From: Sulfurimonas sp.
Lineage (GTDB): Bacteria > Campylobacterota > Campylobacteria > Campylobacterales > Sulfurimonadaceae
Reading direction: 5' to 3'
Length of the DNA: 64,000 nucleotides
NCBI RefSeq assembly: GCF_029027585.1
Contig: NZ_CP093397.1
Coordinates: 2,469,405-2,533,404, forward strand
Each line of letters begins with the position of its first letter. The first letter of the stretch is position 1. The position numbers and the translations under genes were made by a program. Of the stretch, positions 42,673 through 51,068 are shown one piece after another. A model generated the notes under the pieces. The model saw only the letters and a list, made by a program, of their open reading frames with translations, searched no databases and was not told the DNA's origin.

Positions 42673-43892
42673 TTTATAATTTCTCCTATATAATTTTTTA
42701 TGTATTTATATACATCAGCAATATCTGGACCATTTCTAGCACCAGTAAGTAGATATCGTAAAGGCTCAAATAAATTTTCATCTTTTAAGCCAGAATTTTC
42801 AATGATATACTTTTTAAAATCGCTGTATTGTTCAAAAAATGGTGCATTCTTAATAGTCTGTGATAATACTTTTGAAGACTCCATAAACTCTTGTGGAATA
42901 TTTTTTGTAGCGAAAATAGGTTCTATCTTTGATTTAAGCTCTTTTGTTGTTCTTGCTTCTTTTAAGTAAACCTTAGCTAGTTTACCTATATCTGCATCTG
43001 CAAATCCAACATATCTTGAAATCTCAGTGTCGTCTAAATTTTTCAAATGTTCTTTGTTTATTTGCTTTAAAAGCTCTATACTAAAGTGAGTAGGGGATTT
43101 AGATATATCCTCAATTGTAAACCATTCTATCGCTTCTTTGACATTAAAAATCTCTTGAGGAGTTTTAGTTCCCATTGATATTAAATAATTTGAAATAGCT
43201 GAGGGAAGATAACCTTCTTCTAATAACCATTTAACACTAAAAGTATCTAAAATTGTAGGGATATACACATACTGTATCTTCTTCTCATAGCCAAGAGAAG
43301 TTCTAACATGGTTTTGTTTTGAGGTATTACTTATATGCTCTTGGGTTGTAATAACAATAGAAATATCACTAAGCATGTCATCAACAGCACAAGCAAAGTT
43401 ATAAGTTGGTGTCTTTTCTTGATTCATAAGGACAAAACTATCAATAGCATCTGACTCAAAACTCTCATCTGGTCTATTTATTCTTATGGTGAAAGGATTA
43501 GTATTATCGATAACAAGCTCAGCTGGTAGATTTCGACAAGCATCATCATATCTATATGCTTTTTTATTCTCTTTTGCTTCTTTTTCTTTTTTCTCTAGCC
43601 ATTGATTTGAGCAAAAGCAACTAAAGGCTTTTTTATCATGCATGAGCTGTAGTGCCATAGCTGAGTGATAACGAATATTTTCGCTTTGATATATTACTTG
43701 AGTATATTCTATATCAAAGAGAGAGAGAATTTCAAGAATTTCTTTATCATTTACATTGATATTTTTACCTGTATTTTCTATGCGAACAATTAAATTTTCA
43801 TTTTTTTGTTTTGATACTATATAGTTAAATAACGCAACTTGAAGGTTGTCTATATGCATATCGCCTATTGGACTTGGTGCAAATCGTAGCAT
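42669..43892 (-). CDS. Glutamyl-tRNA synthetase paralogue lacking catalytic motifs
   Basis: 407 aa, clearly GluRS-derived throughout (RFAPSPIGDMHIDNLQVALFN at the start, YNFACAVDDMLSDISIVI, VKWLLEEGYLPSAISNYL, then a helical anticodon-binding part). Active-site signatures are lost: HIGH-type HIGN is HIDN, the usual RIEDTD is RIENTG, the RGEDH block is TTQEH, and the KMSKR loop is absent, PTILD running straight into TFSVKWLLEEG. A second in-frame gap removes about a dozen residues before FESDAIDSF. The frame is uninterrupted, so it is maintained or very recently freed. Aminoacylation seems impossible; tRNA binding may persist. It lies 44 bases after a co-directional tRNA-Glu. Confidence 0.85.
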   Translation of the reverse strand: MLRFAPSPIGDMHIDNLQVALFNYIVSKQKNENLIVRIENTGKNINVNDKEILEILSLFDIEYTQVIYQSENIRYHSAMALQLMHDKKAFSCFCSNQWLEKKEKEAKENKKAYRYDDACRNLPAELVIDNTNPFTIRINRPDESFESDAIDSFVLMNQEKTPTYNFACAVDDMLSDISIVITTQEHISNTSKQNHVRTSLGYEKKIQYVYIPTILDTFSVKWLLEEGYLPSAISNYLISMGTKTPQEIFNVKEAIEWFTIEDISKSPTHFSIELLKQINKEHLKNLDDTEISRYVGFADADIGKLAKVYLKEARTTKELKSKIEPIFATKNIPQEFMESSKVLSQTIKNAPFFEQYSDFKKYIIENSGLKDENLFEPLRYLLTGARNGPDIADVYKYIKNYIGEIIK

Positions 43893-43936
43893 TAAAAATT
43901 CCTAAATTATTTTTTGATTGTTTATCTGTATGTAAG

Positions 43937-44011
43937 TGGTGACCCCGAGGAGAATTGAACTCCTGTAACATGGATGAAAACCATGGATCCTAACCGCTAG
44001 ACGACGGGGCC
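43937..44011 (-). tRNA. tRNA-Glu (anticodon TTC)
   Basis: 75 nt including encoded CCA. Acceptor GGCCCCG pairs with CGGGGTC (one G-T), anticodon stem CATGG/CCATG with loop TTTTCAT, and T-arm AGGAG TTCAATT CTCCT. The gene is on the same strand as and just upstream of the GltX-like gene. Confidence 0.96.
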
Positions 44012-44093
44012 ACATATATGTGAGCCGAAATTATATTGATTTATATCTTAATAAAGCATAAAATAATAACGACTATTAAACTATTTAGTTGTT

Positions 44094-44639
44094 TTACTCG
44101 TAAAAACCTCTAAGTGCTCTAATGATAACTGCATTTTTAGAGATGCTTTCTGATTTTGCATTGTCATTAACTAAGTCATAAAGATCAAGAGGAAGAGAGA
44201 TAGAAAAAGTTTTTGTTTCAATTTTTCTCTTTTTAGTAATCATAGCTATTACGCTTGTTAAAAGCTCGATAATTTTTTTAGTGTCTATTGGTTTTTGAAT
44301 AAAACTGTTTACTCCAACTTCTATTGATTCAGAAATTTTCTCTATGTCATTACTTGCAGAAATTACAATAATAATTTGATTTGGATTAATTTCTCTAATT
44401 TTACGCGAAAGCTCTATGCCATCCATTCCAGACATAATAATATCAACAAAAACAACATCTGGTTTCACTTTATTATATATAGCTAGAGCTTCTTCTCCGT
44501 TAAAACATGAATAAACATCAGAAAAGAAGTTCTTAAATGTAGAACTCAAAAGTTCGTTTGTAACTTTTTCATCTTCAACTATCATTGCAGTTAATTTTTT
44601 GGTTTGTCCCGTTAGTTGAACTAAATCTATATTTGCCAT
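44094..44639 (-). CDS. Response regulator: receiver domain with ribbon-helix-helix output
   Basis: 181 aa from the ATG at 44639 (AAAGGT upstream); an open extension to 44672 is not needed. Receiver at residues about 15-130: acidic pair in MIVEDEK, phosphoacceptor Asp in VVFVDIIMSGMDG, Ser in VISASND and Lys in SFIQKPID. After a basic link (KKRKIETK) the C-terminus is KTFSISLPLDLYDLVNDNA plus SISKNAVIIRALRGF, a good ribbon-helix-helix pattern. A RHH output on a receiver is unusual; dimerisation via RHH could depend on phosphorylation. No kinase gene is adjacent. A U-rich hairpin sits upstream. Confidence 0.85.
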   Translation of the reverse strand: MANIDLVQLTGQTKKLTAMIVEDEKVTNELLSSTFKNFFSDVYSCFNGEEALAIYNKVKPDVVFVDIIMSGMDGIELSRKIREINPNQIIIVISASNDIEKISESIEVGVNSFIQKPIDTKKIIELLTSVIAMITKKRKIETKTFSISLPLDLYDLVNDNAKSESISKNAVIIRALRGFYE

Positions 44640-44738
44640 TTTGATACCTTTTGTGTTAAATAATAGCAACATTATATAGATATTTTGGTAACAAATGAAA
44701 TAAAAACAGCACTACAAAATAGTATAAAGTGATGAAAT

Positions 44739-44758
44739 AGCCTAAAAATAGGCTTTTT
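44739..44758. terminator. Intrinsic-type hairpin
   Basis: AGCCTA (44739-44744), loop AAAA, TAGGCT (44749-44754), followed on the plus strand by TTTTT. On the minus strand the hairpin is followed by ATTT only. It lies between two minus-strand genes, so it may end transcription from the upstream 69-aa gene. Confidence 0.5.
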
Positions 44759-44818
44759 AGGCGCATAAAAAATTGTTTAAAAATATTAATTTAAAGGTGT
44801 TGAAAATTCAACAAATCA

Positions 44819-45028
44819 CTAAATATCATATTTTTTAAATTTTTCAAGCCATTGCGTGTTATATTCTAATAAATCTTCTTTTTGTTTCAATAGAGAATCT
44901 ATGATGTTAACTAGTGTGTTTTCATCCATGAACTTTAACAAATTCGGATTTATATCTGTTGTATTTTCATCATCATATGAGTTTAGCAATAGTTGTATAT
45001 CTTTTATTAATTGTTCTTTTTTACTCAT
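44819..45028 (-). CDS. Hypothetical small helical protein, 69 aa
   Basis: Two predicted helices (KEQLIKDIQLLLNSYDDEN and ENTLVNIIDSLLKQKEDLLE) joined by a polar turn. No Cys, signal or membrane segment. The start overlaps the glucosaminidase gene by four bases (ATGA), which supports translation. Unknown function. Confidence 0.65.
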   Translation of the reverse strand: MSKKEQLIKDIQLLLNSYDDENTTDINPNLLKFMDENTLVNIIDSLLKQKEDLLEYNTQWLEKFKKYDI

Positions 45029-45804
45029 TTATTGCTCCAAGCAGTATCGAAATTCATTAATTTAAAATACATATCATTTGTTAATTTTACAAGTCCTACT
45101 TTTTTCATAATAAGTTTAACTTTTTTTGGCCAAGTTTTTCTATAGTTAAAAGAGTGGGGATGTCCGCCTATCTTTGCTATAAACTCTAAATTTATCTCTT
45201 TTGTAAAAAGAATCTCTTTCCCTTTCTCCTCCACAACCTTATCTAGCCAAAGTCTAGCTTCATTAAAGGCTCTTACATTGGAACTACTTACTATCCATCT
45301 TGTAGCAAAATCATTAAGGCATGCTCTTGTTGCTTGTTTTTTCAAGATATCATCATACAGTAGCAGTTCTAGCTTTTTAGTAGTTCCTGCGTAAGGTGAA
45401 GGTCTATAATCTCTTTTTAAACTTTTATCTCTTTGCTTCCATACTAAATCTTTTTTTGGATATTTTTTAATTTCTTTTGGATCAAAAATAACCATCTTTT
45501 TTGATTTAGAGTAGGGCAGATACAAACTTGGAAGCTCTCTATCGCTTTTAAAAGCTCCTAAGCTGAGGATATTGCCAGTTATTTGAGATACATAACCACT
45601 TCCATATCCAGACTCTAATCCTGCAATAGCCAAGATAGAAGCTGGAGGTAAATTATATTTTATAGATAACTCAATAGCATCTGCTGTATTATCAAAGTAA
45701 AATAGTTTTACATGATTATACTTTCTAAAGCTAAACTCACTTGAGTTTAGGCTAGAAAAACTTAGCAATATAAATAAAATAGAAACAAACATATTAGTTC
45801 TCAT
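45025..45804 (-). CDS. Exported N-acetylglucosaminidase-domain protein
   Basis: 259 aa; signal peptide MFVSILFILLSFSSLNSS. The glucosaminidase (GH73-like) region is at residues about 40-180: LPPASILAIAGLESGYGSGY with the catalytic Glu, then GNILSLGAFKSDRELP. A peptidoglycan hydrolase of this sort could trim glycan for flagellar or septal work. Strong AAGGGGGT ribosome site. It is transcribed away from rnpB with the 69-aa gene. Confidence 0.82.
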   Translation of the reverse strand: MRTNMFVSILFILLSFSSLNSSEFSFRKYNHVKLFYFDNTADAIELSIKYNLPPASILAIAGLESGYGSGYVSQITGNILSLGAFKSDRELPSLYLPYSKSKKMVIFDPKEIKKYPKKDLVWKQRDKSLKRDYRPSPYAGTTKKLELLLYDDILKKQATRACLNDFATRWIVSSSNVRAFNEARLWLDKVVEEKGKEILFTKEINLEFIAKIGGHPHSFNYRKTWPKKVKLIMKKVGLVKLTNDMYFKLMNFDTAWSNK

Positions 45805-45923
45805 ATCAACTACCCCCTTAATTATATGTATATTATGGTTAACATAATGTAAATTCTCTTGAAAATTGCTTCTGCTGCTCTACTTTAACTGCAGCACTTG
45901 TTTTTAATATTAATTAGTATTTT

Positions 45924-46288
45924 TAGGTATAGCTATAAGCCGAGTTTTGTTTTCCAAAGAAATATTTTTTGCAAAGCAAAAAGCAGTTCCCTTGTTTTGA
46001 TAGCATTAATCTACTACACTATTTACATAGTGTTTCTAGCGAAGCAGTAGCATTATAAGACGCTGACCATCTACTTCTTGCTGCCATGTTGGGTTTACAA
46101 GCTCTCTATGTTGCCATAGAAACTGGTGGTCTCTTACACCACCTTTTCACCTTTACTATCTTAACGATAGAAGTCTATTTTCTGTTGCACTTTCCCTCGT
46201 ATTACTACGGCCATTTGTTAAATGGAACACTGTCTTATAGCAGCTCGGACTTTCCTCTTGTAAGACAAGTATCTATCCACTATACCTA
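45924..46288 (-). ncRNA. rnpB: RNase P RNA
   Basis: Bacterial type A-like RNase P RNA on the minus strand. The universal 5' P4 segment GAGGAAAGTCCGAGC and 3' partner AACTCGGCTTATAG are present, as are the CAGAAAATAGA and GGTAAAGGTGAAAAGGTG-type internal elements (the last as GTAAAGGTGAAAAGG). The ends pair as P1: TAGGTATAG with CTATACCTA. About 365 nt. Exact 5' and 3' ends are inferred from P1. Confidence 0.92.
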
Positions 46289-46333
46289 TTGAAATAATAC
46301 TAAACATTTCCTTTAGAGAAGTTTTTGTAGGCA

Positions 46334-46445
46334 ATGAACAGCTGTTCATTTTAAACGAGTACGAAGTGAACGGTTGTTCTTTTAAGCATAAGCTTATATT
46401 AACAACTGTTCATATATAATACCTATTAAGTTAACACTTGTTCAT
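46334..46445. promoter_or_regulatory. Array of four TetR-type operators with exact 32-bp period
   Basis: TGTTC half-sites at 46343-46347, 46375-46379, 46407-46411 and 46439-46443 are exactly 32 bp apart. The 12-mers are GAACAGCTGTTC (within a perfect 16-bp palindrome, 46334-46349), GAACGGTTGTTC, TAACAACTGTTC and TAACACTTGTTC. The third and fourth flank a TATAAT at 46415-46420, the likely -10 of the TetR gene. The first is about 46 bases upstream of the rnpB 5' end. Confidence 0.75.
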
Positions 46446-46465
46446 TATTAATATAAAGGCTTAAA

Positions 46466-47083
46466 ATGACTGAAAATACGACACTTGGTAGAAAAAATGG
46501 AACAAAGCAGAAGATATTAAAAGTATCAACTACCCTATTTTCAGAGTTAGGATATAGAGGTGCTAGTATTAGAAAAATCGCTAAAGAAGTTGGTATAAGA
46601 GAGAGTGCCATTTATAATCATTACGCTAGCAAAGAGGAAATATTTTTAGATGTAGCAAAAGATATTTTTAGTTCGCCCTTCTCTTCTAAGGACTTAAATA
46701 TACAAGAAGAAGCACTTAAAGGCAAAGGATTTGTGCAAAACTTTACAATGCAGTATAAGCTACTTGCTTTTGACAAGAGCAGCGAGAAGATGTTTAGACT
46801 ACTCATGATAGAACTTTTTGCCAACAAAGAGCTTAGAGAGCAGTTTATGAGTGAATTTCATGCTAAGAATATCAAAGTATTGTCAGAGGCTTTCTTTATT
46901 ATGATGCAGAACTCTATTATTAAATCACAAGACCCCATGATGATTTCTTATGAATTTTTATCAACCCTTTTTTATATCAGGCTGCAAATAACGCTTATGA
47001 GGTTTGATAATGATTCCACCACTGCCCTTTCAACCATTTTTGAAAAGCATGTTGAGTTTTTTTGGGACAGTATTAAAATATAA
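46466..47083 (+). CDS. TetR/AcrR family transcriptional regulator
   Basis: 205 aa. N-terminal TetR helix-turn-helix at residues about 14-60: KQKILKVSTTLFSELGYRGA, then SIRKIAKEVGIRESAIYNHY and ASKEEIF. The C-terminal ligand domain is helical and not assignable. The four 32-bp-spaced palindromes upstream make autorepression very likely. No transporter or enzyme gene is beside it, so its wider targets are elsewhere. It converges on the oor operon across a terminator. Confidence 0.88.
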   Translation: MTENTTLGRKNGTKQKILKVSTTLFSELGYRGASIRKIAKEVGIRESAIYNHYASKEEIFLDVAKDIFSSPFSSKDLNIQEEALKGKGFVQNFTMQYKLLAFDKSSEKMFRLLMIELFANKELREQFMSEFHAKNIKVLSEAFFIMMQNSIIKSQDPMMISYEFLSTLFYIRLQITLMRFDNDSTTALSTIFEKHVEFFWDSIKI

Positions 47084-47110
47084 TACTAATTGATATTATA
47101 TTTTAAATTA

Positions 47111-47138
47111 AAAAAAAAGCAATCAAATAAATGATTGC
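47111..47138 (-). terminator. Rho-independent terminator of the oor operon
   Basis: On the minus strand GCAATCA, six-base loop, TGATTGC, then a run of eight T (47111-47118). It lies 19 bases beyond the oorC stop. On the plus strand it could also serve the TetR gene, though without a T-tract. Confidence 0.8.
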
Positions 47139-47156
47139 CTTTAAAGTTTAAACTAA

Positions 47157-47711
47157 TTAAGCCATAGCTTTTTTAGCGTAACTTTCACCAAGCTCATAAG
47201 CTTTTTTGTTTACTTCATGAACTTTAGCTGGTACTTTAGAAAGCATCGTATCAATTAAAACTTTTTTATCTAGAGCATCCATCATTGTATTTGCAATTGC
47301 TAGAGCAACAACAGATTGAGTAATTACATTACCAACCTCTTCTTTTGCGATTGTAATAATTGGAATTTCATGAATCTTCCATGTTTTTCTATCTTCATCA
47401 GTTGGTTTAACAAGGTTAGGATCAACCACGATTGTTCCACCTGGCTTAACGCCATTTTTAAAAGAGTTATAACTAACTTGAGCAACTGAAAGCATGAAAC
47501 CAATGTCACCTTCGTTTGCATACGGATAATAAATTTCTTCATCATCAAGTTGAATATCAACAACAGTTGGTCCACCACGAACTTGTGATGTGTATGTTGC
47601 AGTTTTCAATCCATGACCACCAGTTTTAATCTTCGCAGCAGCAAAAATTTCTCCAGCAAGAAGAACACCTTGTCCACCAACACCTGTAAATCTCATTAAA
47701 GTTCTAGACAT
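47157..47711 (-). CDS. oorC: 2-oxoglutarate:acceptor oxidoreductase gamma subunit
   Basis: 184 aa catalytic-complex subunit with RFTGVGGQGVLLAGEI at the N-terminus, the gamma-domain nucleotide-like loop, and ATYTSQVRGGPTVVDIQ. With OorA, OorB and OorD it makes or splits 2-oxoglutarate from succinyl-CoA, CO2 and reduced ferredoxin or flavodoxin. Last gene of oorDABC, ten bases after oorB. Confidence 0.94.
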   Translation of the reverse strand: MSRTLMRFTGVGGQGVLLAGEIFAAAKIKTGGHGLKTATYTSQVRGGPTVVDIQLDDEEIYYPYANEGDIGFMLSVAQVSYNSFKNGVKPGGTIVVDPNLVKPTDEDRKTWKIHEIPIITIAKEEVGNVITQSVVALAIANTMMDALDKKVLIDTMLSKVPAKVHEVNKKAYELGESYAKKAMA

Positions 47712-47720
47712 TGTATCTCC

Positions 47721-48578
47721 TTATATCTTTTTCACAAAGTCATCTTGAGTGATTTTTTTTCTTTCACCCTGATGTACTTTTTGAATTTCTGCATACATAT
47801 CACAATACTCATCAGCATCTTTATCTTCATGTAAGATACCAAGTGGTAGCAAGTTAATCTGTTCTTCTGTAGTTAAAGCATCAAATTTCTTTTTAGCAAG
47901 AGAAATACTCTTTATCCAGTCAAGATTTTCCATAGCAGAAACCATTTTATTTTTTCTACCTAGGTTAATATGACAGTTTGAAAGTACTTCCGCAACTGAA
48001 AAACCTTTATGCTCCATAGCTTTAACAAACATTTTTTCAAGTTTCTTAGGCTCTATCATAGTTTCTCTAGCAACAAAAGAAGCTCCAGAAGCGATAGCAA
48101 GCTTACATGTATCAAAAGTTGGATCAATATTACCAGCTTTTTGAGTTACAGTCCACATACCCTTAGGTGTAGTAGGCGAAGTTTGAGAATTTGTTAAACC
48201 ATAGATGAAGTTATTGATAATAATAAAAGTAATATCAATATTTCTTCTACAACCATGAATAGTATGGTTACCACCAATAGCAAGTGCATCACCGTCACCA
48301 GCAACACAAATAACTTTTTTAGTTGGATTGGCTAATTTAATACCAGTTGCATAAGCTATTGTTCTACCATGAGTTGTATGAACTGTATTAAAATCAACAT
48401 AAGAAGAAAATCTTCCAGAACAACCAATTCCTGAAACTAGACAAATATCATCTTGATCCCAACCTAGTTTCTCAATAGCTCTTACAAACGACTTAAGAAT
48501 AACACCATCTCCACAACCCCAACACCATAGTGTTGGCATTTTTTGAAGTCTTAAATATTTTTCATAATTAAATGCCAT
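47721..48578 (-). CDS. oorB: 2-oxoglutarate:acceptor oxidoreductase beta subunit
   Basis: 285 aa thiamine pyrophosphate subunit. CWGCGDGVILKSF and SGIGCSGRF hold the Cys that, with others, bind a 4Fe-4S cluster in relatives; the TPP/Mg motif is VAGDGDALAIGGNH followed by NNFIYGLTNSQTSPT. Between oorA and oorC in the usual Campylobacterota order. Confidence 0.95.
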   Translation of the reverse strand: MAFNYEKYLRLQKMPTLWCWGCGDGVILKSFVRAIEKLGWDQDDICLVSGIGCSGRFSSYVDFNTVHTTHGRTIAYATGIKLANPTKKVICVAGDGDALAIGGNHTIHGCRRNIDITFIIINNFIYGLTNSQTSPTTPKGMWTVTQKAGNIDPTFDTCKLAIASGASFVARETMIEPKKLEKMFVKAMEHKGFSVAEVLSNCHINLGRKNKMVSAMENLDWIKSISLAKKKFDALTTEEQINLLPLGILHEDKDADEYCDMYAEIQKVHQGERKKITQDDFVKKI

Positions 48579-48579
48579 C

Positions 48580-49710
48580 TTATAACTCCTTTACTTTATT
48601 TACAATCTCATAAGGAGATATTGGTCTACCATTAACTTTAAATAAACCATCTATGTCTAATCTTGATGTAGCACGCTGTACTTCATCTCTATATTGACCA
48701 ATATTAAGCTCTACAACTAAAACTTTTTTAATTTTACTTGCATGCTCTCTCATTTTGTCAGCTGGAGAAGGCCATAATGTAATCGGTCTAAATAAACCAG
48801 CTTTAATACCATCTTTTCTTAAGTGACGAATTGCTTCTTTTGCAGCTAGAGAAACTGAACCATAAGCAATAATCATGATTTCCGCATCAGCCATTTCAAA
48901 TTCTTCATAAGACTCAATTTCATCTTTATGAAGTTCTACTTTATCTTCTAGTCTTTGAATCAGTTTTCTACATGTTTCAATTTCCTCAGTTGGGAAACCA
49001 TTTTTATCATGATGAAGACCTGTAAAGTGATATCTATAACCTTCAAACATTGGGTTAAGAACAGCAGGCTCATCATGCTCACATTCGTATGGAAAATAAT
49101 CTTCAGGCTTCCCATCGAATTTTTTTCTTGGTACTATTCCAGCTTCAACTTCTTCTTCAGTAGGAATAATCGCTTTTCCATGCATATGACCAATAGTTTC
49201 ATCTAAAAGTACAAATACAGGTTGCATAAATCTATCTGCAAGATTAAATGCTCTTACGGTTTCAGTATAGCACTCTTCTAGACTACCAGCACATAAAGTA
49301 ATTGATTTGTAATCACCATGTGAAGGATTTTTTGCCTGAGCAACATCACCTTGAGATACACGAGTTGGAAGACCAGTAGATGGACCACCACGCATAACAT
49401 TAATACACACTAAAGGTACTTCTGCCATTTGAGCAAGACCTAAATTTTCAGCCTTAAGTGAGATACCAGGACCAGATGTTGCAGTAAGTGCTCTTACTCC
49501 ACTCATGCCAGCACCAATAACAGCACAAATTCCAGCTATTTCATCTTCCATTTGGATTGAAACACCACCCTTTTTTGGTAAAAGGTCAGAACACACATGC
49601 ATGATTTCACTTGATGGTGTTAATGGATAACCACCATAAAACATACATCCAGCATCAATAGCAGCTTCAGCAGCTAATTCGTTTCCATTTCCTATAACTT
49701 CTCTTGGCAT
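48580..49710 (-). CDS. oorA: 2-oxoglutarate:acceptor oxidoreductase alpha subunit
   Basis: 376 aa. Domain I (MPREVIGNGNELAAEAAIDAG, FYGGYPLTPSSEI) binds substrate with the conserved Thr-Pro-Ser-Ser loop; GAGMSGVRALTATSGPGISL follows. Domain II is at about residues 265-370. Overlaps oorD by one base. In an rTCA organism the complex would run in the carboxylating direction. Confidence 0.95.
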   Translation of the reverse strand: MPREVIGNGNELAAEAAIDAGCMFYGGYPLTPSSEIMHVCSDLLPKKGGVSIQMEDEIAGICAVIGAGMSGVRALTATSGPGISLKAENLGLAQMAEVPLVCINVMRGGPSTGLPTRVSQGDVAQAKNPSHGDYKSITLCAGSLEECYTETVRAFNLADRFMQPVFVLLDETIGHMHGKAIIPTEEEVEAGIVPRKKFDGKPEDYFPYECEHDEPAVLNPMFEGYRYHFTGLHHDKNGFPTEEIETCRKLIQRLEDKVELHKDEIESYEEFEMADAEIMIIAYGSVSLAAKEAIRHLRKDGIKAGLFRPITLWPSPADKMREHASKIKKVLVVELNIGQYRDEVQRATSRLDIDGLFKVNGRPISPYEIVNKVKEL

Positions 49711-50057
49711 TATCTTGCTCCCTGCTCTATTGAATAGTAGTTATTTGCTTTTATAGCTTCTTGACGAGCTTTAGCTTCGTCAGTAAGTTTTGCAAAGCTT
49801 AAACCAGCTTCTTTTAATTCTTTTCTATCTGCTACATATATAGCGAAATCTGGACATGATAATTCACACTCAGAACAGCCAATACAAGCTTCTGGGTGCT
49901 CAATAGAAATCATTGCACCTAGTGTTGAAGATACTTCATATCGCATTGAAAGTACGCCTGATGGACATACAGAAACACAAATGTCACATGCTTTACAGTT
50001 GCTAGTGTTTACCCATACTGGTTGATTACCAGGATTTACAGTCTTAAAAGTTCCCAT
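49710..50057 (-). CDS. oorD: 2-oxoglutarate:acceptor oxidoreductase delta (ferredoxin-like) subunit
   Basis: 115 aa with two 4Fe-4S motifs: CKACDICVSVCP and CIGCSECELSCP. It is the electron-relay subunit of the complex. First gene of the oor operon, with GGAGAATAA before the ATG and palindromic DNA directly upstream. Confidence 0.94.
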   Translation of the reverse strand: MGTFKTVNPGNQPVWVNTSNCKACDICVSVCPSGVLSMRYEVSSTLGAMISIEHPEACIGCSECELSCPDFAIYVADRKELKEAGLSFAKLTDEAKARQEAIKANNYYSIEQGAR

Positions 50058-50076
50058 TTATTCTCCTATATTGTTT

Positions 50077-50123
50077 GATACAAATTAATTTGTATCCACT
50101 ACTCTTTTAAAACCAAAGAGTAG
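50077..50123 (-). promoter_or_regulatory. Palindrome and hairpin in the sucD-oorD gap
   Basis: GATACAAATTAATTTGTATC (50077-50096) is a perfect 20-bp palindrome, 20 bases upstream of the oorD ATG. Two bases further on, CTACTCTTT (50099-50107) and AAAGAGTAG (50115-50123) form a perfect 9-bp stem with a seven-base loop. They could be an operator and a terminator or processing hairpin between suc and oor; neither has a T-tract. Confidence 0.55.
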
Positions 50124-50189
50124 CTAATTGTTTATAAGTTTTTCCTAAAATAGACTATTTTTCTTATATAAATATTAGAATTTATAATA

Positions 50190-51068
50190 TTAGTCTAGCT
50201 TAGACATAACCTCTGCGATTGCTTTTCCAATATCAGCAGGAGAAACTACAACTGTTACGCCAGCAGCTTCAAGTGCATCCATCTTTTCTTTTGCAGTACC
50301 AGCAGAACCAGAAACTATTGCTCCAGCATGACCCATAGTTTTACCTTTTGGTGCAGTTTGACCTGCGATAAATGCAACGACTGGTTTAGTAATTTGTTCT
50401 TTGATTAACTTAGCAGCTTGAATCTCAAGATCTCCACCAATTTCACCAATCATAACGATTGCTTTAGTATCTGGATCTGCTTCAAACATCGGTAAAAGTT
50501 GGTTGTATGAAAGACCAATAATTGGATCTCCCCCAATACCAACAGCAGTTGTAATACCATAACCTTCATTACAAACTTGATTTGCACCTTCATAAGTTAA
50601 TGTACCTGATTTAGAAATCAGACCAACACTACCTTTTTTGAAAACCATACCAGGCATAATTCCAATTTTACACTCTTCAGCAGTGATAATACCTGGACAA
50701 TTTGGTCCAATAGTCATCATACCATGCTTAGTTGCATGAGCTTTAGCAGCTTGCATATCTTTAACTGGTGCACCTTCAGTAATAATTACTGCAAGTTCTA
50801 TTCCAGCTTCTGCAGCTTCCATTACAGCATCTCCAACAAATGCAGGTGGAACAAAAATCATAGAAACAGTAGCGCCAGTTGTAGAAACAGCTTCAGAAAC
50901 TGTATTGAAAACTGGTTTACCTAAATGTACTTGACCACCTTTGTTTGGCGTAACACCACCAACAATTTTAGTACCATACGCTAAACATTGCTCAGCATGA
51001 AAAGTACCCTCTTTACCTGTAAAACCTTGAACGATTACTTTTGTATCTTTATTTACTAAAATTGACAT
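50190..51068 (-). CDS. sucD: Succinyl-CoA synthetase alpha subunit
   Basis: 292 aa. CoA-binding Rossmann [23 protein letters not shown], and the phosphohistidine in [16 protein letters not shown]. Interconverts succinate and succinyl-CoA, feeding the OOR step. Its ATG overlaps the sucC stop. Confidence 0.96.
   Translation of the reverse strand: MSILVNKDTKVIVQGFTGKEGTFHAEQCLAYGTKIVGGVTPNKGGQVHLGKPVFNTVSEAVSTTGATVSMIFVPPAFVGDAVMEAAEAGIELAVIITEGAPVKDMQAAKAHATKHGMMTIGPNCPGIITAEECKIGIMPGMVFKKGSVGLISKSGTLTYEGANQVCNEGYGITTAVGIGGDPIIGLSYNQLLPMFEADPDTKAIVMIGEIGGDLEIQAAKLIKEQITKPVVAFIAGQTAPKGKTMGHAGAIVSGSAGTAKEKMDALEAAGVTVVVSPADIGKAIAEVMSKLD

Noticed and set aside
46086..46292. Open frame of 68 codons on the plus strand
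   Set aside because: It lies antisense within rnpB, whose conserved RNA elements explain the sequence.
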